Positions 1 to 8,709 of a DNA stretch of 64,000 nt are shown one piece after another. Positions within the stretch are counted from its first letter, which is position 1, and each line of letters opens with the position of its first letter. Origin of the DNA: Sphingomonas tagetis (GTDB lineage: Bacteria > Pseudomonadota > Alphaproteobacteria > Sphingomonadales > Sphingomonadaceae). The translations under genes were made by a program, and so were the position numbers. Location of the stretch: positions 124,001 to 188,000 of the forward strand of contig NZ_JAMLDX010000006.1 of NCBI RefSeq assembly GCF_024211275.1, written 5' to 3'. The notes beneath the pieces were generated by a model. The model made no database searches and had not been told where the DNA came from. It saw nothing but the letters and a program-made list of their open reading frames with translations.

Positions 1-1
1 G

Positions 2-1186
2 GTTTATCAGTTCGCCCGCGCCGCGCGTCACGCTGAAGTCGCCCACGCCATGCTCGAATCCGGCCACGCTTACCGCTGCTGGATGAGCCAGGACGAGATC
101 GCCGCGCAGCGCGAGGAAGCGCAGGCCGCCAAGAAGCCCTATCGCATCCGCAGCCCCTGGCGCAACCGCACCGACGGCCCGCTCGATCAGCCGCACGTCG
201 TCCGCATCCGCGCCGAGCGTGACGGCGCGACCACGGTCCGCGACCTCGTCCAGGGCGAGGTGACCGTCCAGAATGCCGAACTGGACGACATGATCCTGCT
301 GCGCTCTGACGGCACGCCGACCTATATGCTGGCGGTGGTGGTCGATGACCACGACATGGGCGTCACCCATGTCATCCGCGGCGACGATCACCTCAACAAC
401 GCCTTCCGCCAGCTGACCATCATCCGTGCGATGGGCTGGCCCGAGCCGACCTATGCGCACATCCCGCTGATCCACGGCGCGGACGGGGCGAAGCTCTCCA
501 AGCGCCATGGTGCGCTCGGTGTCGAGGCGTATCGCGACGAACTGGGCGTCCTGCCCGAAGCGCTGTTCAACCACTTGCTCCGCCTCGGCTGGGGCCATGG
601 CGACGCCGAGATCATCAACCGCGCACAGGCGATCGAATGGTTCACGCTCGACGGCGTCGGCAAGAGCCCGTCGCGCTTCGATCTCAAGAAGCTCGACAGC
701 CTCAACGGCCATTACATCCGCGCCGCCGACGATGCGCGACTCGCCGAACTCTCGGCACCATTCCTACCCTTCGAATCGACGCTCGAGCAGCGTGAACTAC
801 TGCAACGCAGCATGCGCGCATTGAAGCCGCGCGCCGCGAATCTCCTTGAAATCGCAGACGGCGCGGCCTTTCTCTTTCGCACTCGCCCCCTTGAAATGGA
901 CGCAGATGCACAAGCTCTGCTAGGGGGCGATGCACAAAGCCTTTTGGGCCAGCTCCACGCCGCACTTGACGCGGTCGCAGACTGGAATACGGAAGCGCTC
1001 GAAACGGCGGTACGCCAGGTGGCGGAGTCGGCGGGGGTCAAATTGGGGGCGGTGGCACAGCCGCTCCGCGCGGCGCTCACAGGGCGGCGCACATCCCCCG
1101 GCATCTTCGACGTCCTCGTCCTTTTGGGGCGCGAGGAAAGCCTGGGCCGGATTGCCGATCAGGTTACGGCCTCCCCGGGCGAGTGA
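2..1186 (+). CDS. gltX: Glutamyl-tRNA synthetase, 5' end outside window
   Basis: This class I aminoacyl-tRNA synthetase charges tRNA-Glu with glutamate in the cytoplasm. The reading frame is open from the first bases of the window, so the N-terminal catalytic part with the HIGH motif is missing; 394 residues are visible. The KMSKS-type signature is present as KLSKRHG (bases 491-511), preceded by the family pattern [11 protein letters not shown] and followed by the helical anticodon-binding region, which ends in a normal stop. The end SPGE lies only about 30 bases from gltA. Several alphaproteobacteria carry two GltX paralogues, one of which may charge tRNA-Gln for later amidation; the sequence alone does not say which one this is. 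Confidence 0.95.
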   Translation, partial: VYQFARAARHAEVAHAMLESGHAYRCWMSQDEIAAQREEAQAAKKPYRIRSPWRNRTDGPLDQPHVVRIRAERDGATTVRDLVQGEVTVQNAELDDMILLRSDGTPTYMLAVVVDDHDMGVTHVIRGDDHLNNAFRQLTIIRAMGWPEPTYAHIPLIHGADGAKLSKRHGALGVEAYRDELGVLPEALFNHLLRLGWGHGDAEIINRAQAIEWFTLDGVGKSPSRFDLKKLDSLNGHYIRAADDARLAELSAPFLPFESTLEQRELLQRSMRALKPRAANLLEIADGAAFLFRTRPLEMDADAQALLGGDAQSLLGQLHAALDAVADWNTEALETAVRQVAESAGVKLGAVAQPLRAALTGRRTSPGIFDVLVLLGREESLGRIADQVTASPGE

Positions 1187-1214
1187 ACCGAAGGCTGAAG
1201 AAAGGACGATGCCA

Positions 1215-2489
1215 ATGACCGACTCCACCCTCAATTTCGCCGGCAAGGATTATCCGGTTCGACAGGGCAGCGTCGGTCCGGAGGTCGTCGATATCCGCAA
1301 GCTCTATGCCAATACGGGCATGTTCACCTATGACCCGGGCTTCACCTCGACCGCCTCGTGCGAATCGGGGCTGACCTATATCGATGGCGATGCGGGCGTG
1401 CTGCTTCATCGCGGCTACCCGATCGATCAGCTCGCCGAACAGTCGAGCTTCATGGAAGTCGCCTATCTGCTGCTCAACCACGAGCTGCCGAGCAAGGCCG
1501 AGCTCGAAAAGTTCACCTACACGATCAGCCGCCACACGATGCTGCACGAGCAGCTGGCTACCTTCTATCGCGGCTTCCGCCGCGACGCGCACCCGATGGC
1601 GATCATGTGCGGCGTGGTCGGCGCGCTCTCGGCCTTCTACCACGACTCGACCGACATTTCCGACCCGCACCAGCGCATGGTCGCGTCGCACCGGCTGATC
1701 GCGAAGATGCCGACGATCGCGGCGATGGCCTACAAATACTCGATCGGTCAGCCCTTCCTCTATCCGGACAATTCGCTGTCCTACACCGGCAACTTCCTGC
1801 GCATGACCTTCGGCGTCCCGGCCGAGGCGTATGAGGTCGATCCGGTGATCGAATCGGCGATGGACAAGATCTTCATCCTGCACGCCGATCACGAGCAGAA
1901 CGCCTCGACCTCGACCGTGCGCCTTGCAGGGTCTTCGGGCGCCAATCCGTTCGCGTGCATCGCGGCGGGCATCGCCTGTCTCTGGGGTCCGGCACATGGC
2001 GGCGCAAACGAGGCCGCGCTCAACATGCTGCGCGAGATCGGCCGCCCCGAGCGAATTCCCGAATATATCGCCCGCGCCAAGGACAAGAACGATCCGTTCC
2101 GCCTGATGGGCTTCGGCCACCGCGTGTACAAGAATTTCGACCCGCGCGCGAAGGTGCTGTCCAAGGCCGCGACCGAAGTGCTCGACAAGCTCGGCATCAG
2201 CGATCCGGTGCTCGACACCGCGCGCGAGCTCGAGCAGATCGCGCTCAAGGACGACTATTTCGCCGAGAAGAAGCTCTACCCGAATGTCGATTTCTATTCG
2301 GGCGTGATCCTCTCGGCGATCGGCTTCCCGACGACGATGTTCACCGTGCTGTTCGCGCTCGCCCGCACCGTCGGCTGGGTCGCGCAGTGGAACGAGATGA
2401 TCAGCGATCCCGACCAGAAGATCGGCCGCCCGCGCCAGCTCTACACCGGCCCGACGCAGCGCGATTATGTGGCGGTGGACAAGCGCTGA
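1215..2489 (+). CDS. gltA: Citrate synthase
   Basis: Condenses acetyl-CoA with oxaloacetate to give citrate, the entry step of the TCA cycle. It is 424 residues long, normal for the bacterial hexameric type. The citrate synthase signature [13 protein letters not shown] is intact (about bases 2108-2146), as is the upstream histidine region HADHEQNAS. Two in-frame ATGs lie close together at 1209 and 1215. The AAAGGA ribosome-binding sequence at 1201-1206 is only 2 bases from the first and 8 from the second, so I take 1215. It follows gltX closely and may share its transcript. A strong intrinsic terminator lies about 20 bases after the stop. Confidence 0.96.
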   Translation: MTDSTLNFAGKDYPVRQGSVGPEVVDIRKLYANTGMFTYDPGFTSTASCESGLTYIDGDAGVLLHRGYPIDQLAEQSSFMEVAYLLLNHELPSKAELEKFTYTISRHTMLHEQLATFYRGFRRDAHPMAIMCGVVGALSAFYHDSTDISDPHQRMVASHRLIAKMPTIAAMAYKYSIGQPFLYPDNSLSYTGNFLRMTFGVPAEAYEVDPVIESAMDKIFILHADHEQNASTSTVRLAGSSGANPFACIAAGIACLWGPAHGGANEAALNMLREIGRPERIPEYIARAKDKNDPFRLMGFGHRVYKNFDPRAKVLSKAATEVLDKLGISDPVLDTARELEQIALKDDYFAEKKLYPNVDFYSGVILSAIGFPTTMFTVLFALARTVGWVAQWNEMISDPDQKIGRPRQLYTGPTQRDYVAVDKR

Positions 2490-2510
2490 GCTTCACTGAA
2501 ACCTAAATGC

Positions 2511-2546
2511 AAAAGGCCCGCCCGAGCGATCCGGCGGGCCTTTTTT
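2511..2546 (+). terminator. Rho-independent terminator after gltA
   Basis: A perfect 8-bp stem GGCCCGCC/GGCGGGCC (2515-2522 and 2533-2540) is flanked by AAAA on the left and a run of six T on the right. It ends gltA transcription. On the other strand the same hairpin is followed by TTTT, so it could also end the tRNA-like transcript that runs toward it from 2654. Confidence 0.9.
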
Positions 2547-2571
2547 GTTCACGAATCGCAGCGCCGGAAGC

Positions 2572-2654
2572 TGGTGGGAGGGTGTGGTTACGCTCCACTC
2601 CCCGAAGGACCGGTTTTACAGACCGGCTGCCGGAACTACCGGCTTTACCCTCCC
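2572..2654 (-). ncRNA. tRNA-Tyr(GUA)-like structure with encoded CCA
   Basis: Read on the minus strand, this 83-nt stretch has a perfect 7-bp acceptor stem (GGGAGGG with CCCTCCC) followed by ACCA. It has a perfect 5-bp anticodon stem CCGGT/ACCGG with the loop CTGTAAA, which places GTA at 34-36 as in tRNA-Tyr. The variable arm has a short CC-TTCG-GG hairpin, as expected for a class II tRNA. Against this, the T-loop reads AGCGTAA instead of the TTCRANY consensus, the last T-stem pair is mismatched, and the D-arm pairs only in a shifted register (GCCGG with CCGGC). It is either a divergent tRNA, a decaying copy, or another RNA with tRNA-like ends. It lies between convergent gltA and the YjbR gene, with a terminator just beyond its 3' end. 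Confidence 0.45.
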
Positions 2655-2856
2655 GAAGAAGGGCGATGTTCGCGCGATTAGATGCTGGTGAAGTGGAAGC
2701 ACCGCTTCCGCCGGTCTCGCCGTCCGCATCCGGGACGCACGCCATCGCCCCGTCAATCAGATGACGCGGTAATATCGATAGCTGTGGCGGACCTGCATGT
2801 TCATGGCGGCGCGTGTGTCACGGCTTCGCGGCACGGTCAACCGCCGTCCGAAACCG
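2655..2856. other. Intergenic stretch without a recognisable gene
   Basis: These 200 bases separate the tRNA-like structure from the YjbR gene. The only structure I see is a short hairpin GGAAGC-ACC-GCTTCC at 2695-2709 with no T run. I find no convincing promoter or open frame with a ribosome-binding site. Confidence 0.5.
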
Positions 2857-3213
2857 TCAGTCGCGCGCGTCGAGTTCCTTGACCAGCTTTTTCGGCGCCT
2901 GGGCGCGGTAACTTTCCTCGACCCATTCCCTGAGCTGCTTGAGGTCCGGGATCGACCTATCCTCCGGCTCGAATGTCACCCACCCGCTCTTGCCCAGGCC
3001 ATAAGCCGTCGGCGTCGCGAACGGCAGATCCAGCGCGACTTCGCTGGTGAAGCGCAATTTCACCGACATGCGGAACGCGTCGCCGGTCGAAAGATAGGCG
3101 AAGGTCTTGTCGTTGACGGCGAGGTCAGAATGCTCGGGCCAAGGCGATTTGAGATGCGCGCCGGGCAGCGTCAGGCCCCACGCACGAACGTCATCGATGA
3201 TCTTGTTGCTCAT
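2857..3213 (-). CDS. MmcQ/YjbR family protein (DUF419)
   Basis: A small cytoplasmic protein of 118 residues from the MmcQ/YjbR family, which adopts a CyaY-like DNA-binding fold; the cellular role is not established. Family features visible here are the N-terminal helix followed by LPGAHLKSPW, then a lysine-tethered strand segment (DKTFAYLS) and a C-terminal WVEESYRAQAPKKLVKEL helix. The ATG at 3213 gives the usual family length; longer upstream readings run into the neighbouring kinase gene in another frame. The upstream gene on the same strand (kinase, stop at 3246) ends about 30 bases before this start, so the two could be cotranscribed. Confidence 0.85.
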   Translation of the reverse strand: MSNKIIDDVRAWGLTLPGAHLKSPWPEHSDLAVNDKTFAYLSTGDAFRMSVKLRFTSEVALDLPFATPTAYGLGKSGWVTFEPEDRSIPDLKQLREWVEESYRAQAPKKLVKELDARD

Positions 3214-3245
3214 TTGCCGGAGCCTATCACCCCGACCAGCGGGCG

Positions 3246-4613
3246 TCAGCCCTCGCGGACCGGCAGTGTCAGCACGAAGCGCGCGCCCTGTCCCGGCGCG
3301 CTGTCGACGGTGATATCCCCACCCATCGCCCGCGCGAGCCGCCGCGCGATGTACAGGCCCAGCCCGCTGCCGCCCGGCTCGGTCGGATCGACCCGGCCGA
3401 ACTTCTCGAAGATCCTGACCTGATCCTCCGACGCGATGCCCTTGCCCTGATCGGCGACGATGACACAGCCGAGCGCACCTTCGCGCTCCAGCCGCACCCA
3501 CACCATCCCGCCCGGCGGCGAATAGCGGAGCGCGTTGCCGATCAAATTGACCAGGATCTGGAGCACGCGGCGGAATTCGCCGGTGACCGGCAGCGTCTCT
3601 TCGGTCTTCGGCTTGTCGATCCGCACTTCGGCCTCGCTCGCGCGCACCGCGAGCAGCCCGGCGGCGCGCCGGGCGAGATCGGCGAGGTCGAGCGGCTCGG
3701 GTTCGATCGCGAAATCCTCGCGCTCGACCGCGCTCAGATCGGCAAGGTCATCGACCAGCGACATGAGGTGCCGCCCCGCACTCGCGATGTCATTGGCATA
3801 TTCGGCATAGTCCGCGCGCAACGGCCCGTCGACCTGCGCGCTGATGCTGTCGGCATTGGCGATGATCCGGCTCAGCGGCGACCGCAGCGCGCGGTCGAGC
3901 CGCTGGCCGAACGTGCCGCTGAAGCCGGCGTCGAGCGCCTCACCCGTCTCGGCCGGGTCGATCATCGCCGCCGCGCCGGTAAAGCCGGCGAACCGCCCCT
4001 GTGCGTCGATCCGCGGCGTGGCCGAGAGACGGACGCGCTTGCCGGTGCCGCGCAGCTCGGCGACCTGCCCCTCGAATCGAGTCTGCCCCGCCGCCGCGCT
4101 CAGGATCGGCAGCGCCCCCTCTTCATCCGCTTCCAGCGCGAACAGCAGGGTGATCGGCTGACCCAGCATCGCGCCGGCATCGAAACCGTGCTGCGCGCCC
4201 GCTTCGATCGACAGATGCGAGATCCGCATTGCGGCATCGGTCTCCCAGACCCAATCGGCCTCCACGCGCAGGAAATCGCTCTCGCGCGCCGCGTCCTCGA
4301 TCGGGGCATGCCATGCCGCGCGCGGCCGCCAGCCGCTGACCTCGAGCAGCACGCCGTCCGCATCGGGCTCGGCGCGCACCCACAGGTCGATATCGTCCTC
4401 GCCATCGGCCGCGACGATGCCGCGCGACACGGCGATGCCCAGCCGCTGCGCGAGCCGTGCGATCGAGGCGATCTGCGGTACCGCCAGCGGCGCGCCAGCC
4501 TTGCCCCCGGCGCGCGCGTTGAGGTCCGCAAGCCGCGATTCGGCGTCCAACAGCCGCCCGTCGCGCCCGAGGCGGCCCATCGCCATCGGCTGACGGGGGT
4601 CGATCGCGTTCAT
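3246..4613 (-). CDS. PAS/histidine-kinase-like protein lacking the phospho-acceptor His
   Basis: A 455-residue predicted cytoplasmic sensor kinase with no membrane segment. A PAS-like region lies around residues 150-250, a HisKA-like dimerisation helix around 270-330 and a HATPase_c domain from about 340 to the end. The ATPase boxes are intact: N-box NLIGNALRYS, G1 DQGKGIA, F-box FEKFGR, G2 GSGLGLYIARRL. The H-box reads RALRSPLSRII where HELRTPL is expected, and the DNA codon (CGC) confirms arginine in place of the phosphorylated histidine. Autophosphorylation at the usual site is therefore not expected. It may be a pseudokinase, an ATP-dependent conformational switch, or a kinase acting through another residue. 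The ATG overlaps the stop of the DUF2336 gene (ATGA), so the two are translationally coupled. Confidence 0.85.
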   Translation of the reverse strand: MNAIDPRQPMAMGRLGRDGRLLDAESRLADLNARAGGKAGAPLAVPQIASIARLAQRLGIAVSRGIVAADGEDDIDLWVRAEPDADGVLLEVSGWRPRAAWHAPIEDAARESDFLRVEADWVWETDAAMRISHLSIEAGAQHGFDAGAMLGQPITLLFALEADEEGALPILSAAAGQTRFEGQVAELRGTGKRVRLSATPRIDAQGRFAGFTGAAAMIDPAETGEALDAGFSGTFGQRLDRALRSPLSRIIANADSISAQVDGPLRADYAEYANDIASAGRHLMSLVDDLADLSAVEREDFAIEPEPLDLADLARRAAGLLAVRASEAEVRIDKPKTEETLPVTGEFRRVLQILVNLIGNALRYSPPGGMVWVRLEREGALGCVIVADQGKGIASEDQVRIFEKFGRVDPTEPGGSGLGLYIARRLARAMGGDITVDSAPGQGARFVLTLPVREG

Positions 4614-5713
4614 CGCGCCCGCCTTTCCACATCCATGATCGCCGCGCGGAAATCGGCCGGCAGCCGCAGCATCGACAGCGCCTCGCGCGCCGCGCCCGCT
4701 TCGATCGCCATGATGACGTCGAGCAGGTCGGCAAAGCGCTCGACATCGCGGCGTGGGTCGGCCTCGCTCAACGCGACGCCGATCCGTGCGATCGCTTCGC
4801 GTCCAAACTCCAGCGCGCGAAGCGCGATCCATAGCCGGCTGCCATCGGCGTCCAGCGCGATGTCGCGCGCCAGCTCATATTCGGTGCCCAGCGCATGGGC
4901 GAGCAGCCCCGCGAACAGCGTTACGCGCCGGTCGCCCAAAGCCTCGATCATCAGCTCGACCAGCTCGTCGGCCTGTGCGTCGACCGCGACCGCCAGCCGC
5001 ATCACCGCCGCTTCCAGCCGGTCGCCCTCGTCATGCGCGGCCAGGCTGCGCTGCGCCGACTCGGCCAGCGCGCGATCGAGCGCCGCTTGCGACCCTTCGG
5101 CCGTCAAGCACTCCTCGCGCAGCGCCGCCGCGACCCACCACACCAGCCGGTGATGCAGCTCGGCCGGCAGATCGGATTGCGCGAGCGGCCCCGCCTCGCG
5201 CACGACGCGGCGGCGACTCTCGGCAGTCAGTACGGCAAGAGCGGCTTGCGCCAGCACGCGGTCGCCATGCTGGACGAACCGGTTGATCAGGCTCGGCCGG
5301 TCGGGTTCGTCGGGCGCCTGCGCCGGCATGAAGCCGGCCAGGAGTTCCTGCCGCACGCGCCCGAGCAGCTCGGCGATCAGGGCACGGTCGCACAACACGC
5401 CCGGGCCACGCAGCCGATCGAGCAAGTCCACGCCGCCCAATGCCTCGGCCTTGGCAGCCTCGCCCTGCACGCGAAGCAGCCGCACGGCGTGCCCCACCAC
5501 TTCGCCTCCGACGGTCTCGATCAGCGCGCGCAACAGGCGCGCGAGCGCCAGCCGGGTCCGCTCTTCGATCCGCCCGTCATCGGGCAGGAAAAAATCGTCG
5601 ATCGCCACGTCCAGCCCGTGACGCGAGGCATGGTCCACCGCCGCGGCATGCGCGATCAGCGTCCAGGCGCCGTCTTGGGCGCCATCGCTCATGTCGACAT
5701 TGGGGTCGGACAT
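4610..5713 (-). CDS. DUF2336 domain protein
   Basis: A 367-residue, almost wholly helical, predicted cytoplasmic protein matching the alphaproteobacterial DUF2336 family; function unknown. Visible features are an N-terminal helical block (about 1-100), a central DUF2336-like segment with SLINRFVQHGDRVLAQA (about 140-190), and a C-terminal repeat-like helical array rich in Leu/Ala. The start ATG at 5713 follows GAGAGAGC, a good ribosome-binding site; a second ATG lies 7 codons in. It is the first gene of a two-gene unit with the His-less kinase, overlapping by four bases. The arrangement suggests that the two products form a complex or act in the same signalling step; that is inference. Confidence 0.8.
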   Translation of the reverse strand: MSDPNVDMSDGAQDGAWTLIAHAAAVDHASRHGLDVAIDDFFLPDDGRIEERTRLALARLLRALIETVGGEVVGHAVRLLRVQGEAAKAEALGGVDLLDRLRGPGVLCDRALIAELLGRVRQELLAGFMPAQAPDEPDRPSLINRFVQHGDRVLAQAALAVLTAESRRRVVREAGPLAQSDLPAELHHRLVWWVAAALREECLTAEGSQAALDRALAESAQRSLAAHDEGDRLEAAVMRLAVAVDAQADELVELMIEALGDRRVTLFAGLLAHALGTEYELARDIALDADGSRLWIALRALEFGREAIARIGVALSEADPRRDVERFADLLDVIMAIEAGAAREALSMLRLPADFRAAIMDVERRAR

Positions 5714-5749
5714 GCTCTCTCGACTAGCGGATGTTAAGTTACGTTGTGA

Positions 5750-6916
5750 TTAAGGCTTTTCCCGCCGGCTCTCAACCGCCGCCGCCAGCGTGATGAAGGC
5801 ATAGGCCGCCACCGCCGCCAGTCCCCAGCTCACCCGCCCGGCAATCGCGAACGGCACCACCAGCAGCAGATAGGCCGCCGGAGAACCCCACCAGCGCCGC
5901 ACCCGCGCCTGCGTGCGCTCGCCGATCGCCGTCGCGGCGACCGTCACCAGCGCGAGAATCAACCCGTCCCACGTCGCGTCGGCACGCGATTCGGCAGCCC
6001 CCAGCGCCAGGAGCACGACGGCGGAAATCACCGCGATCAGCGTTTCCTGCGCGCTCGCCCGCTTGTCCTCGCCGCGCAGCGCCGACAGCGCCGCGCCGGT
6101 CGCCAGCGCCGCCACGCCGGGCAGCGCCACCGCCGCGCCCCATGGCCAGCCCGCCGCGACCAGCGCCACCGCGCCGCCGCCGAGCAGCACGCCGCCCGCA
6201 GTCAGCAGCCAGCCGGGCAGCGCCTTCTCGACCACCTTGGGCAGCACCAGCCGCGCGATCCGCGTGAACACATGCCGGTCGGCCCAACTCGTCCGCCGCT
6301 CGGTCAGCGCCGCCAGCACCGCATTGCTGCGCGAGGCGAGCGCCGCGCCCTCGCGCTCGACGCCATGCCCCGCCCGCACCGCGCTGGCGGGCAGCGGGAT
6401 CTGCTCGGCCCCGGCCTGCACGATCGCGCGCAGCAGCGTCGACTGGAAGTCGTAATCGGCGGGGAACGCCGCGATATCGGCCAGCCGCTGCGCCGGCGCG
6501 CGCGCCACGCCGGCCCAGCAATAGCGCGCGTCGAGCCGTTCGAGCGAGGCCGACGGCTCCTGCGTCACCACCACCGCATCCTTGCCCTCGCCCGCGACGC
6601 GATCGACGACATCGTCCGTGGTGACGAGCCCGTCGGCGACCACCACCACGCTCGCCAGCGGGTGCACTTTGGCCGCCGCCTCCTCGGGCGAGCGCACGAC
6701 ATCGACCGGCACCCCGCGCTTCGCCGCGCGGCTCACCGCGCCGAGCAGCGCCGGGGTCATGCGCGTCACCGCGACCAGGATATGACCCGCCCCCGCTCCG
6801 ACCAGCAGCCGCGCTTGATATTCGAGCAACGTCATGCCGCCAAAAGGCAGCGTCGCGGCCAGCACCCCCGGCCGGTCGCCCGCATCCTCGGTCGCGAAAA
6901 TGAGCCCCGCCAACAT
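5750..6916 (-). CDS. NTP-transferase-like N-terminus fused to a membrane domain
   Basis: A 388-residue protein. Residues 1-190 resemble a nucleotidyltransferase fold: ATLPFGGMTLLEYQARLL looks like the family pattern in which a sugar- or polyol-phosphate nucleotidyltransferase begins, and VVVVADGLV fits the next strand. From about 230 the pattern SWADRHVFTRIARLVLP followed by several hydrophobic segments recalls the CDP-alcohol phosphotransferase half of bifunctional inositol-phosphate enzymes. The catalytic D-x2-D-G-x2-A-R motif of that family is absent; the equivalent stretch reads ALSALRGEDKR. The glycine-rich nucleotide loop is also not typical. I infer a diverged, possibly non-catalytic relative. 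It lies 22 bases after the NamZ-like gene on the same strand. The start is uncertain, since no clear ribosome-binding site is seen. Confidence 0.6.
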   Translation of the reverse strand: MLAGLIFATEDAGDRPGVLAATLPFGGMTLLEYQARLLVGAGAGHILVAVTRMTPALLGAVSRAAKRGVPVDVVRSPEEAAAKVHPLASVVVVADGLVTTDDVVDRVAGEGKDAVVVTQEPSASLERLDARYCWAGVARAPAQRLADIAAFPADYDFQSTLLRAIVQAGAEQIPLPASAVRAGHGVEREGAALASRSNAVLAALTERRTSWADRHVFTRIARLVLPKVVEKALPGWLLTAGGVLLGGGAVALVAAGWPWGAAVALPGVAALATGAALSALRGEDKRASAQETLIAVISAVVLLALGAAESRADATWDGLILALVTVAATAIGERTQARVRRWWGSPAAYLLLVVPFAIAGRVSWGLAAVAAYAFITLAAAVESRREKP

Positions 6917-6938
6917 CGGCAAATCGGTTAGGGCAAAG

Positions 6939-8135
6939 TCAGTAGCGAAGGAAGGGCCGTCGCACTTCTTCCCATGCGGTCTCGTCCGCCCCCGCCGCCG
7001 CATCGAGAACGCCCGGCGCCGCGCCGACATCGTCGACCCATAAGCGCAGCCCCGGCCCGCCGTTGATAACGTCGATCGCCAGCTTGTCGAACTCATATTC
7101 ATACGGAAAATCGCGCCACAGATCATAGTCGGGATAGAGCGAGCGGATCGCCCTGAACCCCAGCGCCTGCACTCGCCACGGCCGGAACGCCGCATGGTCA
7201 TATCCCGCCCCCTCGGCATGAATGAACACGCCGTGGCACAGCTGTCCGACATGCTTGTGAAAGGTCGGCTGGAACCAGAAATCGCGCAACGTGCAGCCCG
7301 CCAGCCATTCGGGCGCGATCCGCCGCATCTCGGCGATTACCGCCCTGGCGTCGATATCCGGCGCGCCGAACAGCTCAAGCGGCCGCGTCGTCCCGCGCCC
7401 TTCGGAAAGCGTCGTCCCCTCCAGCATCACCGTCCCGGCATAGCCGCGCGCCATGTTGACGTTCGCCGCGTTGGGGCTCGGGTTGATCCATACGCGATCC
7501 GTGGGCCAGCCAAAGCCCGGCGCGTCATCGGGCGACCAGCCTTCCATCTCGATCACGCGATAGTCGACGTCGAGCTTGAAATGATCGATGAACCAGTGCC
7601 CCATCTCGCCCAGCGTCATGCCATGCCGCATCGGCATCGGCCCCGCCCCGACAAAGCTCTCCCCGCCGGGCAGCAAGGTCAGTCCCTCGACCGGCCGCCC
7701 CGCCGGATTTGGCCGGTCGAGCACCCACACCGACTTGCCATGCGCCGCCGCCGCTTCGAGCACATAGAGCAGGGTCGTGACGAAGGTGTAGATACGGCAC
7801 CCGACATCCTGCAGGTCGACCAGCATAACGTCGAACGTGTGCATCGACTGACCCGTAGGCCGCCGCACCTCGCCATAGAGGCTGAACACCGGCACCCCGT
7901 AAGTGGGGTCGGTATAGTCCGGCGACTCCATCATATTGTCCTGCAGGTCGCCGCGCACGCCATGCTGCGGCCCGAACACCGCCGAGACATTGACTCCCGC
8001 CGCGACCAGCGCGTCGAGCGAGTGGGTCAGATCCGCCGTCACCGAGGCAGGATGCGCGAGCAGCGCCACGCGACGCCCCTTGAGTTGATCGAGAAGCGCG
8101 GGGTCGGCGAGCAGCCGGTCGATACCGAAGTTCAT
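6939..8135 (-). CDS. DUF1343 / NamZ-type exo-beta-N-acetylmuramidase
   Basis: A 398-residue protein of the DUF1343 family, whose characterised Bacillus member NamZ removes terminal N-acetylmuramic acid from peptidoglycan fragments (family GH171). Typical conserved stretches are present: VALLAHPASVT, FGPQHGVRGD, MLVDLQDVGCRIYT, VLDRPNPAGR and GTTLSEGRGTTRPLELFGAPD. No signal peptide is visible at this start, so it may act on muropeptides imported into the cytoplasm. The ATG at 8135 overlaps the stop of the DOMON-like gene (ATGA). Location and substrate are inference. Confidence 0.88.
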   Translation of the reverse strand: MNFGIDRLLADPALLDQLKGRRVALLAHPASVTADLTHSLDALVAAGVNVSAVFGPQHGVRGDLQDNMMESPDYTDPTYGVPVFSLYGEVRRPTGQSMHTFDVMLVDLQDVGCRIYTFVTTLLYVLEAAAAHGKSVWVLDRPNPAGRPVEGLTLLPGGESFVGAGPMPMRHGMTLGEMGHWFIDHFKLDVDYRVIEMEGWSPDDAPGFGWPTDRVWINPSPNAANVNMARGYAGTVMLEGTTLSEGRGTTRPLELFGAPDIDARAVIAEMRRIAPEWLAGCTLRDFWFQPTFHKHVGQLCHGVFIHAEGAGYDHAAFRPWRVQALGFRAIRSLYPDYDLWRDFPYEYEFDKLAIDVINGGPGLRLWVDDVGAAPGVLDAAAGADETAWEEVRRPFLRY

Positions 8136-8677
8136 GGGCGGACAGGTGCCGGGAGTTCGAGCGCAAAGCAATCCGGATGATGGAAGTCGGGCTTGCCCGG
8201 AGGGTGTTTCAGCGCCCAATAGGATTTGGTGCCGTTGGCTTCTTCGATCACCGCGGACAGGCCGATCGCATCTGGCCAGGCGGACAAGGCGCCCAGTTCG
8301 ACATAAGCGGTCAGACCCAGCCTGCCATCGTCGCGCTCGACATGGATGTAAGGCGATGGGTAGGCGGGCTGCATTCCTTCGCGATAGCCATCGAACCGGT
8401 AGGCCGCCCAATTCTCAGACGGCGAATAGTTATGCTCGACATAACCGACACCCGGCACCCGGATGAACGCTTCGAAACATGTATGCTGCCACAGCCCATC
8501 CGCTCGGTCGCCAATCACGGACGGCGGGATCACGACACGATCGAGTTCGCCGGTCAGCGCGTACTCGATGCGCAACACGTCGCGGCTGAGCATCATCAGC
8601 TTGGTGCCGATCGATATCGGTGGCGCTTCGCTGCCTGGATGCGCCACCAGCCCGCGCTTCGCCAACACTCTCCCCAA
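8132..8677 (-). CDS. DOMON-like domain protein
   Basis: A 181-residue beta-sandwich protein resembling the DOMON-like (murB-like) group common in sphingomonads, a possible carbohydrate- or ligand-binding fold. Recognisable stretches are [40 protein letters not shown] and [20 protein letters not shown]. The likely start is TTG at 8677, because GGAGGA lies 6 bases upstream; GTG at 8668 is an alternative. No signal peptide is seen. It heads a coupled three-gene unit with the NamZ-like and nucleotidyltransferase-like genes, which hints at a shared role in cell-wall sugar handling. It is divergent from tyrS with only about 30 bases between the starts. Confidence 0.75.
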   Translation of the reverse strand: MGRVLAKRGLVAHPGSEAPPISIGTKLMMLSRDVLRIEYALTGELDRVVIPPSVIGDRADGLWQHTCFEAFIRVPGVGYVEHNYSPSENWAAYRFDGYREGMQPAYPSPYIHVERDDGRLGLTAYVELGALSAWPDAIGLSAVIEEANGTKSYWALKHPPGKPDFHHPDCFALELPAPVRP

Positions 8678-8709
8678 AGCCGTTCCTCCATGCTAACCGC
8701 GCCGCCACC

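Noticed and set aside
2507-2764. Small open frame over the gltA terminator and tRNA-like region
   Set aside because: It reads through a terminator hairpin, lacks a ribosome-binding site and has no family resemblance.
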